Shown: positions 45,280 to 53,367 of the stretch, one piece after another | Position numbering within the stretch: the first letter of the stretch is position 1 | Layout: each line of letters begins with the position of its first letter | Origin: Nocardioides glacieisoli | GTDB lineage: Bacteria; Actinomycetota; Actinomycetes; Propionibacteriales; Nocardioidaceae | Direction: 5' to 3' | Assembly: GCF_004137245.1 (NCBI RefSeq) | Contig: NZ_SDWS01000013.1 | Coordinates: 1-64,000 of the forward strand | DNA length: 64,000 bases | Program-made: the position numbers and the translations under genes | The notes under the pieces: generated by a model | Databases searched by the model: none | Told to the model about the DNA's origin: nothing | Seen by the model: the letters and a program-made list of their open reading frames with translations, nothing else

Positions 45280-46439
45280 CGTTGGCGGGTGGTGAGCGCG
45301 ATGCGCTGGTTGTCAGGGATGGTGCCGGGTCCGACGAGGGCGACCCAGGCGCCTCGGGCCAGTACTTGCTCGACGAGCTCGTCGACGACATCGTCGATGA
45401 CGTCGGGGTGTTCGACGTCGTCGGCTGCCTGGATGGAGTCGCCGTCGGGTGAGATCCGGGCGGGGAAGAAGAAGTCGTCCTCGACGGCCAACATCTCGGG
45501 TCGTTCCCAGCGCGAGGCCAGCCAGACGGACTCCAGTCCCAGCACGGCCCGGTTCTGGCCCAGGCGTTGATCGAGAAGGGTCAGGGCCTCCTGCTCCCGG
45601 GACGCGAGATAGCGCTCGATGTGAGGGGCCACCACGGCCGCCACCTCCGCGAGAGGTGACGTGACGTGATGGCCCGCAACCTTCCCGGCGAGGCGGGCAA
45701 GGTTGGTCGATGACTGGGCGAACCTGCTGAGCGTGGGCTCCGCGGCGACGAGGACGACCGGGGCGGGACGCAGCCGAAGATGCGCACCCAGGGCTTGGTC
45801 CACACGATTCAGAAACCCCTCGGCCGATTCGTTGCGTCGTGTGTCGTTGCGTGGCTTCATCGGGAACTTCGTGGAGTCGGCGGGTCGCAGCACCCCGTGT
45901 TGGCTGTCGAACAGCCGGGCCTCCTGGGTGGACAATGCCAGCACGACGTGGCGGGGAGTGCGGTGCAGGGCCCGGACCAGGTCGCGGGTCGCGAAGGTCG
46001 GGTCAACCACGGCGCGCTCCTCGACCTCGACCGGAAGCACCACCAGCTGCGTGTGGTGCTCGTTGACGTACAACGCCAGCGCCTGGTCCAGCGTCATCTC
46101 GCCCGCAGTGGCGATCAGAGTGTCGAGCTCGGCCAGCAGCCTGTCGGCACTGGTCGCCTCCTCGCGGCGAAGCCGTCGTGCGACGGAGTCGCGCAAGGTC
46201 GAGAGCCGGGCGGCTTGATCCGGCGTGAGGCGACCGGGTCGGGTCGGCATCAGCAACGACACGCTGGGGTAGCTGGTCATCGACTGCAGCACCAGGACGG
46301 CGTTGGCGCTCACCGGGTGGGTCGCAGTGATCGTGCTGGTCAAGAGGAGCTCCTTCGTCTGGGCTGCGGATGGCTGGTTCGGGGGCAGGCTCGGCACGTT
46401 CATCGGCACGTTCATCGGCACGCTCATCGGCACGTTCAT
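45276..46439 (-). CDS. baeRF family (bacterial aRF1/eRF1-like) protein
   Basis: 387 residues. The body matches the bacterial archaeo-eukaryotic release factor (baeRF family 3-like) layout: VSLLMPTRPGRLTPDQAARL early on, then VVLALSTQEARLFDS, an RNA-binding-like central part (VVLVAAEPTLSRFAQSSTNL) and a C-terminal L7Ae/eRF1 domain-3-like part (DDVVDELVEQVLARGAWVAL). Proposed roles involve ribosome rescue or stress. The first 16 residues are a tandem MNVP/MSVP repeat from four 12-bp units (46394-46440), giving several in-frame ATGs; the true start may be internal. It overlaps terC upstream and heliorhodopsin downstream. Confidence 0.8.
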   Translation of the reverse strand: MNVPMSVPMNVPMNVPSLPPNQPSAAQTKELLLTSTITATHPVSANAVLVLQSMTSYPSVSLLMPTRPGRLTPDQAARLSTLRDSVARRLRREEATSADRLLAELDTLIATAGEMTLDQALALYVNEHHTQLVVLPVEVEERAVVDPTFATRDLVRALHRTPRHVVLALSTQEARLFDSQHGVLRPADSTKFPMKPRNDTRRNESAEGFLNRVDQALGAHLRLRPAPVVLVAAEPTLSRFAQSSTNLARLAGKVAGHHVTSPLAEVAAVVAPHIERYLASREQEALTLLDQRLGQNRAVLGLESVWLASRWERPEMLAVEDDFFFPARISPDGDSIQAADDVEHPDVIDDVVDELVEQVLARGAWVALVGPGTIPDNQRIALTTRQR

Positions 46440-47464
46440 CGGCGGGCCGACTCAGCGGTGGGTCGCTTCCAGATGGAGGTCGTGGCGGCAATCTCTTCCT
46501 CGGTGGCAACCCGGAACGGCGGGTTCTCGGGAACCGGGGCCTCACGGCGTGCCTGTCCACGGGTCGCGATCAAGCTCGCGACGACCGAGACGCCGAGGAT
46601 GAGCGTGACGACCGCCAGCGAGATCGTGGTGGGGATGTAGAACACGTCGATCTTGAGGAGCATCTTGATGCCCACCCAGATCAGGACCAGGGCCAGGCCG
46701 AGCTTGAGGTAGACGAACCGGTGGATCAGGTCGGCGAGCAGGAAGTACATCGCCCGCAGCCCGAGGATGGCGAACGCGTTGGCGGTGAAGACCAGGAAGG
46801 CCTCATCGGTGACGGCGAAGATCGCTGGGATCGAGTCGACGGCGAACACGATGTCGGTGACCTCGACCAGGACCAGTACCGCCAACAGAGGGGTGGCGAG
46901 CAGGACGCCGTTCTTGCGGATCAGGAACCTCTGCCCGTGGTAGGCGTCGGTCATCGGGACCCAGCGGCGGAACAGTCGCAGCGCCCGGGACTGCTCGGGG
47001 TCGAGGTGCTCGTTGCGCTGGCGAATCATCCGCCAACCGGTGTAGAGCAGGAACGCCGCGAAGAGGTACAGGATCCAGGAGAAGCTGGAGATCAGCACCG
47101 ACCCGCCCGCGATGAACACGCCACGGAACACCAGCGCCCCGAGGACGCCGAGGAACAGCACCCGGTGCTGGTACTCCCTGGGGACGGCGAAGTAGCTGAA
47201 GATGATCGCCCAGACGAAGACGTTGTCGACGGCCAGCGACTTCTCGATCAGGTAGCCGGCGTAGTACTGCTGCCCGAACTCGGCGCCGTACTCCCACCAG
47301 ACATACCCGCCGAACCCGACACCGCACAGCACCCACACGACCGTCCACCCGGCGGCCTCGCGCACACCAATCACATGAGCGTGACGATGTGCGACAAGGT
47401 CGACCAGCAGCATGATGAGTACCGCGCCCAGCACGGCGAACCACAACCACAGGGGAACATCCAT
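46436..47464 (-). CDS. TerC/Alx-family membrane protein (manganese exporter type)
   Basis: 342 residues with about eight to nine membrane helices (WLWFAVLGAVLIMLLVDLVA at the start). Conserved TerC motifs: SLAVDNVFVWAIIFSYF near 73-89, with Asp in the membrane, and VEVTDIVFAVDSIPAIFAVT near 200-219. Alx/TerC proteins export Mn2+ and metallate secreted enzymes. It starts at ATG 47464 with GGAGG 7 bases upstream. That Shine-Dalgarno site lies in the hairpin at the end of a candidate yybP-ykoY riboswitch, the usual control of this family. Confidence 0.9.
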   Translation of the reverse strand: MDVPLWLWFAVLGAVLIMLLVDLVAHRHAHVIGVREAAGWTVVWVLCGVGFGGYVWWEYGAEFGQQYYAGYLIEKSLAVDNVFVWAIIFSYFAVPREYQHRVLFLGVLGALVFRGVFIAGGSVLISSFSWILYLFAAFLLYTGWRMIRQRNEHLDPEQSRALRLFRRWVPMTDAYHGQRFLIRKNGVLLATPLLAVLVLVEVTDIVFAVDSIPAIFAVTDEAFLVFTANAFAILGLRAMYFLLADLIHRFVYLKLGLALVLIWVGIKMLLKIDVFYIPTTISLAVVTLILGVSVVASLIATRGQARREAPVPENPPFRVATEEEIAATTSIWKRPTAESARR

Positions 47465-47471
47465 CAGAAAG

Positions 47472-47580
47472 CCTCCAGTCCAACGACTGGAGGTCTTGTC
47501 GGCCGATGGGGCCCGGGTGACCGAGCGTCGAACGACGACGCCGTACTGACGATCACTTCGCGGGGACTACTCCCCTCCGC
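47472..47580 (-). promoter_or_regulatory. Candidate yybP-ykoY manganese riboswitch
   Basis: The minus-strand leader of terC contains GCGGAGGGGAGTAGTCCCCG (complement of about 47561-47580), whose GGGGAGTAG is the conserved loop of yybP-ykoY aptamers. It continues with GATCGTCAGTACGGCGTCG, a CCCGGGCCCC arm and the closing GACAAGACC. A 9-bp perfect hairpin follows, CCTCCAGTC-GTTG-GACTGGAGG (47472-47493), whose 3' arm is the terC Shine-Dalgarno GGAGG. Folding should hide, and Mn2+ binding expose, the start site. Based on sequence pattern only. Confidence 0.82.
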
Positions 47581-47599
47581 GGTAAAGTAAACCAGACCG

Positions 47600-47973
47600 A
47601 TCGGCTTTGGAGCAATAGCAAGGGCCCCTCGCGAGCATGGGTCCTTCAGGGGTCCGTGACGGCAGGCATCAGGTCTGAGCGCGCGTCGCCAGCGACAACC
47701 TCACCAACTCAGGACGACGTCGAAGCACGAGGCCCCTGCCCCGAGCAATCGGGCGGGCGCCTCCCCCTGCCTCTTGACAGCACATCACTACATGTCGCAA
47801 CGAGCCCGTCGTCAAGGAGCGCGCCAGCGCAGGATCGTCGCGCGGGACGCGCGCAGAGGGATCTCGTACTGGGTGGCTCCGCGAGCCGTGGGGACAGACT
47901 CTTGACTTCTCATCAGGCCCCGGTCTCGACCGGTCCCGCCGTTCCTGACGTCCGTAATCAGTACACCTGGGCA
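47600..47973. other. Intergenic region
   Basis: About 370 bases between the riboswitch and the sigma-factor partner gene. It must hold the terC promoter near 47590-47640. No gene is supported; the short minus-strand open frame is Arg/Pro-rich and shadow-like. A GGGCCCCT...AGGGGTCC pair at about 47620-47660 could form a hairpin. Confidence 0.4.
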
Positions 47974-48771
47974 TCACCAGCCGGGACTGGTCCCGATCAG
48001 GTCACCGGCTCGGTCGTAGGCCATGAGTGTGACGACGCTGGCGTTGGTTTGCGTCCCGTTATCGATGTCGGTCACGAACGGCGGCTCCGCAGGTACCCAG
48101 GCGAGGAAGCGGTCGCCGACGATGGTGGCGTCCACGGCGGAGGTGGTCGTGTCAACGACGAGACGCTCGACGTCGCCGCGGACCCACCCGAGCTGCAGCA
48201 CCCTGTCGTTCGTCGCGCCTTCGCCCCGGATGCCGCCGGAGGACAGGCTCAGCTCGGCCGTGGCGACGCGCTGCAGGTCGCCGTCGTCCAACGGAAAGGT
48301 GCCGACGCTTTGGCGCCGGTCCGCGCTCCACGTCGTACCGTCGCGGTACGGCGAGCAGGTGACCCAGTCTTGGGCGCCCCTCCACACCAGGAGGGCTGAG
48401 GTGTCGTCGCGATCGCCGGCGACCGGCTGTGACTCGGCCATCACCCCGGATGGCCCGCCGTCGGCCGAACCCCGCGCGACGCACGCCGAGATCGCGTCCG
48501 CCAAACCCGGTGTGAGCAGCTGCTGCGTTGAGGCCGAGGGGCCGGTCGCAACGTCGCCGGCCGTGTCCGGGTCGGCGCCCGACGGCGTGCCGACGACGGC
48601 GATCGCGCCCGCGGCGACCAGTCCCGCCGAGGCCGCCATCGCGCCCGCCACCCGCCGCCGCCGGAGCTGCCGGCCGCGGCGGACGATGTCGTCGAGGCTC
48701 CCGTGCGAGGTGACGTCGGGCATCCCCAGTCCCTGACGCACCCGGGGCTCGAGGGTGTCGAGATCGTTCAT
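47974..48771 (-). CDS. Membrane-anchored partner of the ECF sigma factor
   Basis: 265 residues from ATG 48771 (MNDLDTLEPRVRQGLGMPDV), overlapping the sigma-factor stop by 4 nt. A cytoplasmic N-terminal 45 residues precede one membrane helix (VAGAMAASAGLVAAGAIAVV, about 46-65) and a secreted domain of about 200 residues with two Cys (ACVARG, TCSPYR). The coupling and topology suggest an anti-sigma-like regulator, as in actinobacterial SigE-type loci, but there is no zinc-binding HxxxCxxC motif. Confidence 0.72.
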   Translation of the reverse strand: MNDLDTLEPRVRQGLGMPDVTSHGSLDDIVRRGRQLRRRRVAGAMAASAGLVAAGAIAVVGTPSGADPDTAGDVATGPSASTQQLLTPGLADAISACVARGSADGGPSGVMAESQPVAGDRDDTSALLVWRGAQDWVTCSPYRDGTTWSADRRQSVGTFPLDDGDLQRVATAELSLSSGGIRGEGATNDRVLQLGWVRGDVERLVVDTTTSAVDATIVGDRFLAWVPAEPPFVTDIDNGTQTNASVVTLMAYDRAGDLIGTSPGW

Positions 48772-49256
48772 CGTCCTACCTCTGTCTGGTCGAGGGCCGG
48801 ATGGTCGCGGAGGGTGCGCAGCGCGCGATGCAGGTGGGCGGTCACCGTGCCCGGCGCGAGGCCGAGGGCGAGCGCCGTCTGCGCGGTGTCGAGGTCGAGC
48901 AGGTAGCGCAGTACGACGACTTGGCGTTGCCGGGCTGGCAGGTCGGCCACCGCGCGCACCAGGTCGGCATCCCCGCGGCGGTCGCCCCGCGCCGAGACAC
49001 CGGCCCCCGCGTCGGGCTCGACTTGCTCGCGCCGACGGCGCCGCCACCACGAGATGTTCGCGTTCACCGCCGTCCGGACCACCCACGCGCTCGGAGAGAC
49101 GCACTCACGGACGGTCCCCCACCTCGCGAAGGCCCGAGCGTACGCCTCGGCGAGTGCGTCCTCGGCCTCCATGCGCGAGAGCCCCGACGCGACGACGGCG
49201 CGTAGGCACCGGTCCCGGGATGCGGCGTAGAACTCCGCGAAGTCGGCGTTACTCAC
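48768..49256 (-). CDS. SigE-family ECF RNA polymerase sigma factor
   Basis: 162 residues from GTG 49256 (VSNADFAEFYAASRDRCLRA). Region 2 includes LSRMEAEDALAEAYARAFAR; the Trp-rich SAWVVRTAVNANISWWRRRR leads to region 4: RAVADLPARQRQVVVLRYLL, DTAQTALALGLAPGTVTAHL, HRALRTLR. This is the SigE/SigL-type ECF layout of actinobacteria. It presumably drives its own operon and stress genes and is held by the co-encoded membrane protein. Confidence 0.88.
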   Translation of the reverse strand: MSNADFAEFYAASRDRCLRAVVASGLSRMEAEDALAEAYARAFARWGTVRECVSPSAWVVRTAVNANISWWRRRRREQVEPDAGAGVSARGDRRGDADLVRAVADLPARQRQVVVLRYLLDLDTAQTALALGLAPGTVTAHLHRALRTLRDHPALDQTEVGR

Positions 49257-49392
49257 GTCGTGTTGACGCCGTGGGAGGTTCGTCCGCTTACCACCTGCCC
49301 AGATTAGGTCCGTCGTGTGAGATGCACGAAGGCCCGGACCAGATGGTCCGGACCTTCGGGGGCGAAGCACATGGTTAATCGCAATCCACGGC

Positions 49393-49421
49393 GGGATCGG
49401 CTCGCGGAGCGTGCCAGTGCG
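49393..49421 (-). repeat. REP-like repeat, copy B
   Basis: The minus strand reads GCACTGGCACGCTCCGCGAG and then CCGATCCCG, sharing the GGCACGCTCCGCGAGCC core with the other copies. A second partial core, CACGCTCCGCG, lies at 49436-49446. It is located in the gap between the divergent sigma factor and deaminase genes. Confidence 0.55.
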
Positions 49422-49470
49422 AAATCCATACTGGCCACGCTCCGCGTGACAGTGCCCTCCTTGGGGCACC

Positions 49471-49983
49471 ATGGTCCGGGTGATGACGCCGGAAGATGCC
49501 GTGGCGCTGGCCCTGGACGTCGCCGAGCGAGGGCTGGCTGACGGAGAGATGCCGATCGGCGCGGTCGTGTTGAGTGGCGACCGTGTGCTCGGCGAGGCCT
49601 TCACCCAGGAGCGGACTCTCGGACGGCGGATCGTGCATGCCGATCTGCTCGCGCTTCAACAGGCCGATGTGAAACTCGGCTTACGTCGGGCGGAGGAGCC
49701 ACTTGTGCTGGCGGTCAATCTTGAGCCTTGCATGATGTGCCTTGGCGCGGCCATCACTCTTGGCGTCGGGCAGGTCTACTACGCATTGGAGTCTCCGAAT
49801 GACGGAGGCGTCGACCTCTTGTCCAAGTGGCTGCCGCCGGTCGAGCAACCGTTCTTCTCTCGACCTGGTGACATCCGCTCCGGATTCCATCGCAGTCGCT
49901 CGCAGCGATTGTTCGGGCGCTACGCCGAGGGCAATGGCCCCGCTGGGATGCGCCGGTGGGCGGCGGGGCTCGCTGCGCTTTGA
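49471..49983 (+). CDS. Cytidine/deoxycytidylate deaminase-fold nucleoside deaminase
   Basis: 170 residues from ATG 49471 (ATG 49483 is also possible). Zinc ligands are visible as IVHADLLAL (His near 58) and NLEPCMMCLGAAITLG (PCxxC near 91-95). These fit the TadA/guanine-deaminase branch, which acts on adenosine in tRNA or on free nucleosides. The motif is HAD, not the usual HAE: Asp replaces the proton-shuttling Glu. This may mark a diverged family or altered activity. It has no operon partner. Confidence 0.82.
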   Translation: MVRVMTPEDAVALALDVAERGLADGEMPIGAVVLSGDRVLGEAFTQERTLGRRIVHADLLALQQADVKLGLRRAEEPLVLAVNLEPCMMCLGAAITLGVGQVYYALESPNDGGVDLLSKWLPPVEQPFFSRPGDIRSGFHRSRSQRLFGRYAEGNGPAGMRRWAAGLAAL

Positions 49984-49995
49984 GTCGCACTCATT

Positions 49996-50202
49996 TCAGC
50001 TACTGCGAGTATCCTGCAGCACCGGTGTCTGGCGAGACTCGATGTAGGTGATCGGCGGGACGTTCTCGTATTTGGCTGCAGACTGGGGCGACCCGAAAGA
50101 CCGAACGATGTGCGCCGATGTCGCTTCCAGCTCACCGACGTCCGGGTGGATCGTCCGCCGTGCCCGAAAGGCGATCCCTCTGTGACACGCTCCGCGAGCC
50201 AA
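49996..50202 (-). pseudogene. Possible gene remnant
   Basis: About 68 codons that read like protein (RRTIHPDVGELEATSAHIVR, SFGSPQSAAKYENVPPITYI) and stop at 49996. The upstream side runs straight into the REP-like palindrome without a credible start. It may be the end of a lost gene; no family is recognised. Confidence 0.3.
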
Positions 50203-50216
50203 TTGGCTCGCGGAGT
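50176..50216 (+). repeat. REP-like repeat, copy C, with a 26-bp perfect palindrome
   Basis: CCCTCTGTGACACG leads into a perfect palindrome at 50190-50215: CTCCGCGAGCC, AATT, GGCTCGCGGAG. It could form an 11-bp hairpin with a 4-base loop. It lies downstream of the polyphosphate kinase 2 gene and may serve as a terminator-like structure. Confidence 0.75.
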
Positions 50217-50295
50217 CATCGTCAGCACCTCGTCACAGTGGGTGGACTCGGCGCTGACATCCGGCTCGCCGGTAACCGTCACCTTCGACGTGCGC

Positions 50296-51192
50296 TCACT
50301 CCTCGACGGTCCGCTTGGCGCGGGTGACGATCTGTGGGTCGGGTGGTCGAACGACGGTGGTGTCCTTCTCGTCGTAGTCGAACTGATTGAGGAAGGCCCG
50401 GATGGCGTTCAGTCGAGCTCGCTTTTTGTCGTTGCTCTTGATCACCCACCACGGCGCCCGTCGCTTGTCGGTGTGCTCGAACACCGCCTCCTTCGCCGCG
50501 GTGTAGTCCTCCCAACGATCCAGACTCTCCAAGTCCATCGGTGAGAGCTTCCACCGCCGCACCGGGTCGATCTGCCGGATCGCGAACCGGGTCCGCTGCT
50601 CATTGCGCGTCACCGAGAACCACAACTTGGTCACGGTCGTGCCCGACTCCACCAGCATCCGCTCGAACTCAGGGGCCTGTCGCATGAAGATGGCGTACTC
50701 CTCATCACTGCAGAATCCCATGACCCGCTCGACCCCCGCGCGGTTGTACCAGGACCGATCGAACAGCACAATCTCACCCGAGGTCGGTAGGTGCCGCACA
50801 TAGCGCTGGAAGTACCACTGGCCAATCTCGGTAGTGCTCGGCTTGTTCAGAGCAACGACCCGTGCTGCGCGGGGGTTCAGGTGCTCCATGAACCGCTTGA
50901 TCGTCCCACCCTTGCCAGCCGCGTCCCGCCCCTCGAAGACGACGACATGCTTGGCCCCTACGTCTTCTGACCAGTATTGAAACTTGAGTAGCTCCACCTG
51001 CAGGCGGTACTTCTCCTCCTCGTAGAGCTCACGGTCGATCAACTCGTCGTAGGGATAGTCCTGGCGCCAGGTCTCCACGGCACTGCCGTTGGGGGCGACC
51101 AGGACCGGATCCTCGTCCTTGCTCCCGCGCACCGTGTAACCCTCGCTGCGCAACTGATCGATGTACTCGCGCAGATTCACATGTTCCAGCAT
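50296..51192 (-). CDS. ppk2: Polyphosphate kinase 2 (PPK2)
   Basis: 298 residues from ATG 51192 (MLEHVNLREYIDQLRSEGYT); longer starts are possible but lack family similarity. Walker A is VVVFEGRDAAGKGGTIKRFM near 85-104, the lid VALNKPSTTEIGQWYFQRYV near 114-133, and Walker B GEIVLFDRSWYNRAGVERVM near 140-159. The later motifs KLWFSVTRNEQRTRFAIRQI and WWVIKSNDKKRARLNAIR are also PPK2. The enzyme transfers phosphate between polyphosphate and nucleotides. Single-domain class. No operon partner. Confidence 0.94.
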   Translation of the reverse strand: MLEHVNLREYIDQLRSEGYTVRGSKDEDPVLVAPNGSAVETWRQDYPYDELIDRELYEEEKYRLQVELLKFQYWSEDVGAKHVVVFEGRDAAGKGGTIKRFMEHLNPRAARVVALNKPSTTEIGQWYFQRYVRHLPTSGEIVLFDRSWYNRAGVERVMGFCSDEEYAIFMRQAPEFERMLVESGTTVTKLWFSVTRNEQRTRFAIRQIDPVRRWKLSPMDLESLDRWEDYTAAKEAVFEHTDKRRAPWWVIKSNDKKRARLNAIRAFLNQFDYDEKDTTVVRPPDPQIVTRAKRTVEE

Positions 51193-51454
51193 GGACACAT
51201 TCGACCGCACCCGGCCTCGCCACACCACACCACCCCAGGGCATTAGGGACTGCTGCACGGATAGGTGTCTGCGTCGTCCGTTCTGCAGCAGTCCCACCCG
51301 GTTCCCGCGACCGGTATCGGAGACTCACTGAGGAGTGGACGCGGGCAGGTGCACGGCTTACATCCGAGCAGACCCCCCGCGGTGACCGTCGGGCCTTGTG
51401 CCATTCGGTCCCGCTTCGACATGGGTGGGCAGGTCGCGGCGCCGCCACCGATTG

Positions 51455-52420
51455 TCAGCCCTCGGACACTTCGAGCACGAGCTTGCCCCGGCTTTCCCCG
51501 GCAGCGAGTCGGGCGAATGCTGCTGGGGCATCGCGGAGTGGGTACACGCGGTCGATCCGCGGCGTGACGGCGCCCTGGGCGACGAGGGCGGTCACCGCCT
51601 CGAGCTCGGCTCGCGACTGGGGCACGATCAGCACGCCGACCTTCTTCCCGGTGGCACGTCTGACCAGCGGGCCGGCGAGCGCGGTGCCCAGCAGGATCCT
51701 GGCCAGGCCGCCCACCATCGCGTACCTCCCGCCTCGCCGCAGGGCGCGATGCACGCGAAACAGCGAGCGATGGGCTACAAGATCTACGATCAGGTCGTAG
51801 CTGTCGTGCTCGTCGGCCCAATCCTCGGTGGCGAAGTCGATCGTGCGGTCGGCCCCGATCTCGCGCAGGAAGTCGGCCTTGTCGGCACGGTCGACCGCCG
51901 TCACCTCGGCACCGGCATGCTTGGCCAGTTCGACAACGAATACACCGCCGGCGCCACCCGCGCCGTTGACCAGAACCCGATCTCCCGGCCGGACATCTGC
52001 AGTTGCCCTGCGCGCGATTCCGCCCGCCTGTGGGATCGTCGAGGCCTCCGCGAACGACAGCCAGTCGGGCTTGCGGGCCAACAGCTTGGGTCGCGTGCAG
52101 ACGAGCTCGGCAAGCCCGCCCCGGTATCCGGCCAGCTCGCCGAACAGTTCGTCGCCCACGGCGTACTCCGTGACCGCACTGCCGACCGCGACCACGGCGC
52201 CCGCGACGTCGGATCCAGGAACCGGTTGCCGCGGTCGGCGTAGGCCGTTGGACCACCGCGCGTACGCCGGGCGTCCCGCCAAGTTCTCCCGGTCTGAGCC
52301 GTTCAAGGAGACTGCGCGGACTCGCAGCAGAACTTCGTCGGCGGCGGGGACGGGATCCGGGAGCTTGCCCAACCGGACGACGTCCGACGGGCCGTACCTG
52401 TCCTGGATGACAGCTTGCAT
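51455..52420 (-). CDS. Zinc-independent MDR NAD(P)-dependent oxidoreductase
   Basis: 321 residues from ATG 52420 (MQAVIQDRYGPSDVVRLGKL). It has a GroES-like N-terminal domain (VSLNGSDRENLAG) and a Rossmann cofactor domain with VLVNGAGGAGGVFVVELAKH near 153-172. It resembles quinone-oxidoreductase-like medium-chain dehydrogenases and lacks catalytic-zinc Cys/His sets. The substrate is unknown. A weaker paralogue is encoded at 57330. Confidence 0.88.
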   Translation of the reverse strand: MQAVIQDRYGPSDVVRLGKLPDPVPAADEVLLRVRAVSLNGSDRENLAGRPAYARWSNGLRRPRQPVPGSDVAGAVVAVGSAVTEYAVGDELFGELAGYRGGLAELVCTRPKLLARKPDWLSFAEASTIPQAGGIARRATADVRPGDRVLVNGAGGAGGVFVVELAKHAGAEVTAVDRADKADFLREIGADRTIDFATEDWADEHDSYDLIVDLVAHRSLFRVHRALRRGGRYAMVGGLARILLGTALAGPLVRRATGKKVGVLIVPQSRAELEAVTALVAQGAVTPRIDRVYPLRDAPAAFARLAAGESRGKLVLEVSEG

Positions 52421-52841
52421 CGGGACCCCTGTCTGCGGCCGACGCCGCTCGGTCACACCGATGCTACGGGTCTGGAGCAGCCGTTGGGAGGTGTGTGCGT
52501 TCGCCCGACCGGATCGTCACGGAACGAGCCGGCGGCGGGATCGACGTCTTGCGGGGCTGGGCTGGGCCCTCGGGCGCAATGCCGCGGGGTCTCGAGTGAC
52601 GCCAACCGAGTCGCCGGTCGCCTGTATCGAACCGTCCACGGGCCGAACGGCCTACGGCGTGGTTGATCGACTCGCACGAGCCGAGTTCATGTGACGCCGC
52701 ATCACCGCGCATGCGGATCGGCACGCGGGCCGTGCCACAGAGGGATCCCGTTGTGGCCGCTCCGCGTGCCGCTCGTCCTTCGGGACGGATGTCGCTGGTC
52801 CCTGCTCCTGCGGCCGGGCAGCGATACGGCACCATGACAGT
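52421..52841. other. Intergenic region between divergent genes
   Basis: About 420 bases, containing REP-like copy D at 52711-52746. No gene is seen on either strand; short open frames are shadows. Promoters of the oxidoreductase and of the acetyltransferase are expected at its ends. Confidence 0.4.
52711..52746 (-). repeat. REP-like repeat, copy D
   Basis: The minus strand reads ATCCCTCTGTGGCACGGCCC then GCGTGCCGATC, sharing CCCTCTGTGGCACG with copies A and C but with changes in the palindromic part. Orientation is opposite to copies A and C. Confidence 0.55.
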
Positions 52842-53339
52842 GTGACGGTGCTAGCGCAGCTGCCCTTGCAGGACGTGACGGTAGCGCTGCGGCAAGCCAC
52901 CGCGGAGGACGTCCCCTCGATCGTGAACCTACTGGCAGCCGACCAGCTCGGCGCGACCCGCGACGGGGTCACCACTGACGACGACCTGCAGTCTTACCTG
53001 AACGCGTTCGGCGTTATAGACGCCGACCCGACTCACCTGCTGCTCGTCGCAACCGACGGCACGCAGGTCCTGGCCACCATGCAGCTGAGCTTCCTGCCTG
53101 GGCTCGCTCGGCGCGGTGCGCTCCGCGCTCAGATCGAAGCGGTGCGGGTTCGGCACGACTACCGCAGCCGCAGCCTGGGTGCGTCGCTGTTCGAGTGGGC
53201 GATTGAGGAGGCACGCCGTCGCAACTGCGCCCTCGTCCAGCTGACCACCGACAAGTCACGAGGTGATGCGCACCGCTTCTACGACCGTCTCGGTTTCGTC
53301 GCCTCGCACGAGGGGCTCAAGCACCAGTTGCTCCGCTGA
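52842..53339 (+). CDS. GNAT family N-acetyltransferase
   Basis: 165 residues (start GTG 52842). Motif A is clear: AQIEAVRVRHDYRSRSLGAS at about 90-109, with the acetyl-CoA loop RSRSLGAS, then LFEWAIEEARRRNCALVQLT and the C-terminal HRFYDRLGFVASHEGLKHQL. This resembles the small actinobacterial GNATs of unknown substrate. It is monocistronic as far as can be seen, converging with the membrane-protein gene. Confidence 0.9.
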   Translation: MTVLAQLPLQDVTVALRQATAEDVPSIVNLLAADQLGATRDGVTTDDDLQSYLNAFGVIDADPTHLLLVATDGTQVLATMQLSFLPGLARRGALRAQIEAVRVRHDYRSRSLGASLFEWAIEEARRRNCALVQLTTDKSRGDAHRFYDRLGFVASHEGLKHQLLR

Positions 53340-53367
53340 TGGATCTGCTTGCGGTGAGCGCCGCCCG

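Noticed and set aside
44377..45570. 397-codon plus-strand open frame
   Set aside because: Mirror of the heliorhodopsin gene, whose retinal-binding helix is unmistakable.
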